The notes under the pieces: model-generated
Told to the model about the DNA's origin: nothing
Database searches by the model: none
The model's input: the letters and a program-made list of their open reading frames with translations, nothing else
NCBI RefSeq assembly: GCF_004777465.1
Contig: NZ_CP038462.1
Location: 310,001-374,000 of the forward strand
Reading direction: 5' to 3'
DNA: 64,000 nucleotides
Source: Nocardioides daphniae
GTDB taxonomy: Bacteria; Actinomycetota; Actinomycetes; Propionibacteriales; Nocardioidaceae
In this document: positions 61,801-64,000 of the stretch, in pieces
Position numbering within the stretch: position 1 is the stretch's first letter
How the letters are laid out: each line of letters starts with the position of its first letter
Made by a program: the position numbers and the translations under genes

Positions 61801-62486
61801 ATCACCATCAGCCAGATCATCGCGGAGACGATCTTGATCATCGCGATCGTGTAGATGACGTTCTCGAGGCCCTGCTCGCTGTCGGGCCAGAGCCCGGAGA
61901 AGAGCTGCGAGACGGGGAACTCCCAGCCGCTGATCTCCTTGTCGGTGTGGTTCTGGAAGAGCTTGTACTCGGCGCCACGGATGAAGAGGATGGCCGACGA
62001 CTCGAGCAGCACCATGAACTCGACGAAGTACGCCTGCCACATCGTCGAGCCGAAGAAGCGGCTGCGGCGGCCGTTGGCCGACGGACGGTTGCGCAGGCGG
62101 TAGATGATCAGCGGGACGATCGCCAGCGTGCCGAGGAGGCCGAGGAACTCGGCGATCCAGGTGTAGAGCGGCCAGTGGCCGAAGATCGGGAGCGCGAAGT
62201 GCGAGTCGAAGAGCTGCCCGTACGCACCCATGACCGCGGTGGCCAGCACGATGAACGCGGCGAACGCGAACCAGTGCAGGATGCCCACCCACGTCCACTG
62301 GAGCATGCGCGTGTGGAGCACCGTCTCCTTGAGCATGGTGAGCAGGCGACCCGTGGGGTTGCCGCTGCGGTTGTAGGCCGGCTGACCGATCTTGATGACG
62401 CTCAGCATGTGCCGGACGGCCATCACGGTCATGGCGACACCCACGACCGTGAAGGCCAGTGAGATGACGATCGCTGCGATCTGCAT
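58869..62486 (-). CDS. Membrane iron-sulfur reductase (Rv0338c/HdrD-like) with long SLFD-repeat tail
   Basis: A 1205-residue protein. Residues 1-250 hold about five to six membrane helices of NarI-like type; then two 4Fe-4S ferredoxin motifs (CTECGRCQSQCPAW and CTSCGACVQQCPVD), then two heterodisulfide-reductase CCG-type domains (STCAHCFNTL, YHDPCYLGRHNQ, SFCCGAGGARMW, GCPFCRVMLADG). The core matches mycobacterial Rv0338c, an essential-type reductase of unclear partner. From about residue 750 a 450-residue Ala/Pro/Glu tail carries eight SLFD motifs, ending AKSLFDL at the stop. GAGGAGCT lies about 8 nt before the ATG. It probably passes electrons between a quinone and a soluble partner. Confidence 0.88.
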   Translation of the reverse strand: MQIAAIVISLAFTVVGVAMTVMAVRHMLSVIKIGQPAYNRSGNPTGRLLTMLKETVLHTRMLQWTWVGILHWFAFAAFIVLATAVMGAYGQLFDSHFALPIFGHWPLYTWIAEFLGLLGTLAIVPLIIYRLRNRPSANGRRSRFFGSTMWQAYFVEFMVLLESSAILFIRGAEYKLFQNHTDKEISGWEFPVSQLFSGLWPDSEQGLENVIYTIAMIKIVSAMIWLMVISSNLTMGVAWHRFTAWFNIFYKREEDGGTALGAIKPLVVDGKPFTLDALDDMDEETVLGVGKIEDFSWKGILDFTTCTECGRCQSQCPAWNTEKPLSPKLLVMGLREHAYAKAPYINAGGEGSEAATALLEKDPALAGVVNRSLIGKGDQDAASGSTTEVTDWFYNPEGGDFVIDEDVLWSCTSCGACVQQCPVDIEHVDHIMDMRRYQMLVESNFPAELNQLFKGLEGKGNPWNMSPNARLDWAKDLDFDVPVVGETIESLDEVDWLFWVGCAGAYEDRAKKTTRAVAELLNIGGISFGVLGNGETCTGDSARRAGNEMLFQSLAQQNVETFKEFKVKKVVSTCAHCFNTLKNEYKDFGIELEVIHHTQLLNRLVREGKLTPMKDGVGAAKRSITYHDPCYLGRHNQVYTPPRELLEILPGVEYVEMERANERSFCCGAGGARMWMEETLGERINVNRTQEAVATGADQIAVGCPFCRVMLADGLTAEQAAGRADEAVEVLDVAQMLLASVKGEQATKAVRGAAQEAAAAGATAKSTAKGDEEVKDEPEVGDVTQTENTVTAPDEVGANAKASSSLFDTPAPEETKPAAAAPAAGGSLFDVAPAAEEKAEAKPAEAKADLGSGSLFDVAPAAEEKAETKPAEAKAAPAQDLNAGGSLFDVAPTEAPAAAPAEAKAEPATTEAAPAAPAAPAQDLNAGGSLFDIAAPTEAPAAPAAPAAEAPKAEAPKAEAPAAEAPAPAAAAPAPAAAPAAAPVAGSGAVSTPRTDVDIHNASSLFDIEAPDGAVQVAAGTVAPAAAAPAAAPADEAPAAPAEAPVAEAPKAEAPKAETPAATEAAPAAPPAAAAPAAAPVAGSGAVSTPRTDVDIHNASSLFDIEAPDGAVQVAPGTVAPAAPAAAAPAAAAAAPVEEAPAEEAPAAEAPAEEAPVEEAPAAEAPATEAPSEAPAAPAAPVSNGEAHTPRTDADIHGAKSLFDL

Positions 62487-62613
62487 GGTGGGGGAGCTCC
62501 TCGTTCGGGCGTGACACGCACCACGAACTCTATGTCGGGGGTCCGACAGTCAGTTCGGTGGCGCGTGGGATGGATACTACCCAGCGGTAACCTTTCTGCG
62601 TCATCATGTGGCG

Positions 62614-62967
62614 ATGACCACGCCACCGGTTCGCCCACGCGCCCTCACCCACCAGGCCGTCGCCCTCGCCGTGAGCCTCCTGGACCAGGTCGGCGTCTCC
62701 GGCCGGCTGCCCGGCTCCGCAGTCAAGGTCGGGACGCCGATGGAGGTGGTCGGCGACACCAGCACGACGTACCTCTACCCGTTCGGCACCTCCGGTGAGG
62801 AGGGCGCCGCCCCCTACCTCCTCGTGCACAACCTGCCGCTCACGTGCGGCGTCGTACGCGTGCCCGAGGGCGAGACCGGTGCCGGTGCCTGGCGCATCGA
62901 GCTCGACAAGCCGGTCGCCGACTACGTCGCCTCGGGCGGCCTGCGCGAGTTCACGGTCACGGACTGA
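62614..62967 (+). CDS. Small hypothetical protein
   Basis: A 117-residue soluble protein without recognised domain. It begins MTTPPVRPRALTHQAVALA and has a beta-rich core (KVGTPMEVVGDTSTTYLYPF, YLLVHNLPLTCGVVRV). ATG 62614 is preferred over an ATG at 62608 because CATCAT ends 6 nt before it. It is divergent from the iron-sulfur reductase and its 3' end overlaps the IclR gene by 11 bases on the opposite strand. Confidence 0.55.
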   Translation: MTTPPVRPRALTHQAVALAVSLLDQVGVSGRLPGSAVKVGTPMEVVGDTSTTYLYPFGTSGEEGAAPYLLVHNLPLTCGVVRVPEGETGAGAWRIELDKPVADYVASGGLREFTVTD

Positions 62968-63718
62968 CGCCCCGCAGCCGCCGCGACAGCAGCTCCGCCG
63001 TGCGTACGACGGCAGCCGCGATCCGCGCCTGCTCGCCTGCCGCGACCTCGTCGGGGTAGGTGACCGCCAGCCCGGCCACCGGCAGGTGGTTGTGGTCGAG
63101 CACCGGCGCGGCCACCGACGCCAGGCCGGGGGTGACCTCGCCCGACTCGGTCGCCCACCCGCGCTGCCGCGTCTCCTGCAGCAGCGGGCGCAGCGCGCTC
63201 AACGACTGCGGCCCCACGCCGGTCCGGTCGACGAAGGCGTCGCGGTCGGGGTAGAGCGCCCGCACCTGGGCGGCGGGCAGTGCCGAGAGGATCGCCCGTC
63301 CGCTCGCGGTGAGGTGGGCGGGCAGGCGTACGCCGACGTCGGTGACCAGCGGCGGCCTACCCGGCGCGCGCTCCTCGATGACGTAGAGGACGTCGCGCCC
63401 GTGCGGCACGGCCAGGTGGGCGCCGTGGCCGACCGCGTCGACCAGCGCCGCGAGCGGGCGGCGGGCCAGCCGCTGCAGCGGCTCCTGCCGGGTGAAGCCC
63501 GAGCCCACCTCGAAGGCCGCGACGCCGAGCCCGTAGCGGTGGTCGTCTGCCAGGTGGACGACGAATCCTTCCTCGATCATCGCCGTGAGCAGGTGGTAGG
63601 CGGTCGAGCGCGGCAGGTCGACCGCGCGCATGATCCGCTCCAGCGGCACCGGGTCGGCCTGCGTGGCGAGGAAGCGCAGGACGCGGAGCGTACGCGTGGC
63701 GGCGGGGACCTGGCTCAT
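62957..63718 (-). CDS. IclR-family transcriptional regulator
   Basis: A 253-residue regulator: an N-terminal winged helix (TRTLRVLRFLATQADPVPLE; LPRSTAYHLLTAMIEEGFV) and a C-terminal effector domain (AHLTASGRAILSALPAAQVR; RGWATESGEVTPGLASVAAP). It is divergent from hutH, so it is a candidate regulator of histidine degradation. GAGACT ends 6 nt before the ATG (leaderless) and forms part of a perfect 16-bp palindrome, suggesting that it represses itself. Confidence 0.9.
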   Translation of the reverse strand: MSQVPAATRTLRVLRFLATQADPVPLERIMRAVDLPRSTAYHLLTAMIEEGFVVHLADDHRYGLGVAAFEVGSGFTRQEPLQRLARRPLAALVDAVGHGAHLAVPHGRDVLYVIEERAPGRPPLVTDVGVRLPAHLTASGRAILSALPAAQVRALYPDRDAFVDRTGVGPQSLSALRPLLQETRQRGWATESGEVTPGLASVAAPVLDHNHLPVAGLAVTYPDEVAAGEQARIAAAVVRTAELLSRRLRGVSP

Positions 63719-63725
63719 GCGCCGA

Positions 63726-63741
63726 GTCTCGGATCCGAGAC
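63726..63741. promoter_or_regulatory. Perfect 16-bp palindrome, likely IclR operator
   Basis: GTCTCGGATCCGAGAC reads the same on both strands. It overlaps the -10 box of the IclR gene and lies 55 bases before the hutH start, so a bound dimer could control both. Confidence 0.65.
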
Positions 63742-63795
63742 GCCCGGCGTCAACGGTGACCCGCCGCGCCCGGGCGCCCGACGCACGATGGAGCC

Positions 63796-64000
63796 ATGCA
63801 GACCACCACCCCCCACGTCCGGGTCGGCACCGGCCCTGTCTCCTTCACCGAGCTCGTCGCCGTCGCCCGCCACGGCGCCGGCGTGACCCTGGCCGACGAC
63901 GCCGTCGCCGCGATCGAGCGGGCCCGCGGCGTCATCGACACGCTCGCCGAGGCCGAGACCCCCTCCTACGGCGTCAGCACCGGCTTTGGGGCGCTGGCCA
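63796..64000 (+). CDS. hutH: Histidine ammonia-lyase, 5' part only
   Basis: The first 68 codons of histidase, cut by the window edge. It begins MQTTTPHVRVGTGPVSFTEL and reaches YGVSTGFGALA, the conserved N-terminal motif of the histidine/phenylalanine ammonia-lyase family (YGVNTGFG); the Ser at the usual Asn position leaves some room for a relative. The MIO-forming ASG is beyond the window. CACGAT ends 6 nt before the ATG. It is divergent from an IclR regulator. Confidence 0.85.
   Translation, partial: MQTTTPHVRVGTGPVSFTELVAVARHGAGVTLADDAVAAIERARGVIDTLAEAETPSYGVSTGFGALA

Noticed and set aside
58689..62462. A 1257-codon open frame on the plus strand opposite the iron-sulfur reductase
   Set aside because: It is the antisense of a conserved gene; high-GC codon bias leaves long open antisense frames. 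Its Val/Leu/Asp/Glu-rich composition has no domain.

Overview
The window is very GC-rich, with strong G/C third positions, a DtxR/IdeR-type iron box, fused actinobacterial-type acetyl-CoA carboxylase carboxyltransferase, a mycothiol-enzyme-fold protein, a DesA3-like desaturase operon, a branched-chain 2-oxoacid dehydrogenase operon and very many leaderless genes. This fits a high-GC actinobacterium, most likely Nocardioidaceae (Nocardioides-like). That placement is inference from gene content, not from a marker gene. Gene order is chromosomal in character; no phage, transposase, CRISPR array or rRNA was seen.

Layout: 0-9.3 kb holds a response regulator (cut by the window edge), a protein-deglycation pair (fructosamine-kinase family plus low-molecular-weight phosphatase), a lipoprotein, DMT and VanZ membrane proteins, a HisC-type aminotransferase, a glutathionyl-hydroquinone-reductase-like enzyme and a TetR/MFS efflux pair around a 24-bp operator. 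9.4-18.3 kb: a CDF metal transporter, the three-gene E1alpha/E1beta/E2 operon, a DUF2804 protein, an AI-2E family protein and a fused carboxyltransferase. 18.4-24.2 kb: a sulfonate/taurine-type ABC importer with an FMN monooxygenase and a YtcJ-like amidohydrolase. 24.3-30.2 kb: a PucR regulator, an ABC exporter with a degenerate ATPase, and a ferredoxin-reductase plus desaturase operon. 30.3-37.3 kb: three cell-surface or secreted proteins, one with ten tandem beta-sandwich-like repeats. 37.4-41.5 kb: an SDR, an MDMPI-fold protein, an NHLRC2-like thioredoxin/beta-propeller protein and a DUF6458 protein. 41.6-46.0 kb: an accessory patch, partly of lower GC, with a nuclease-like protein, a DUF7662/GIY-YIG fusion, an unknown protein, a sigma factor with its membrane partner and a HIRAN protein. 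46-50.3 kb: a FadE5-like dehydrogenase, a TauE/SafE exporter with an Rrf2 regulator, and a DUF2461 protein. 50.3-64 kb: two genes broken head to head, a collagen-like surface protein, tRNA-Gly(CCC), SGNH hydrolase, dcd, an iron-box-controlled siderophore-interacting protein, an acyl-CoA synthetase, an AbiEi/DUF559-type gene between two copies of a palindrome, a large iron-sulfur reductase with a repetitive SLFD tail, an IclR regulator and the start of hutH.

Two features cut across the window. First, about 17 small indels interrupt otherwise intact genes, mostly single missing bases, one pair compensating inside hisC. This looks like draft-sequence error rather than pseudogenisation, so broken genes are annotated as single genes. 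Second, at least twenty genes carry a -10-like hexamer (TANNNT or close) exactly 6-7 nt before an ATG or GTG, which identifies leaderless mRNAs and was used to choose several starts. Several families of short palindromes (a GGAAGGAAACTCCTTCC element, a T-arm-like terminator hairpin, and a GAGTGTGCAGA hairpin) recur and are the most interesting non-coding signal.
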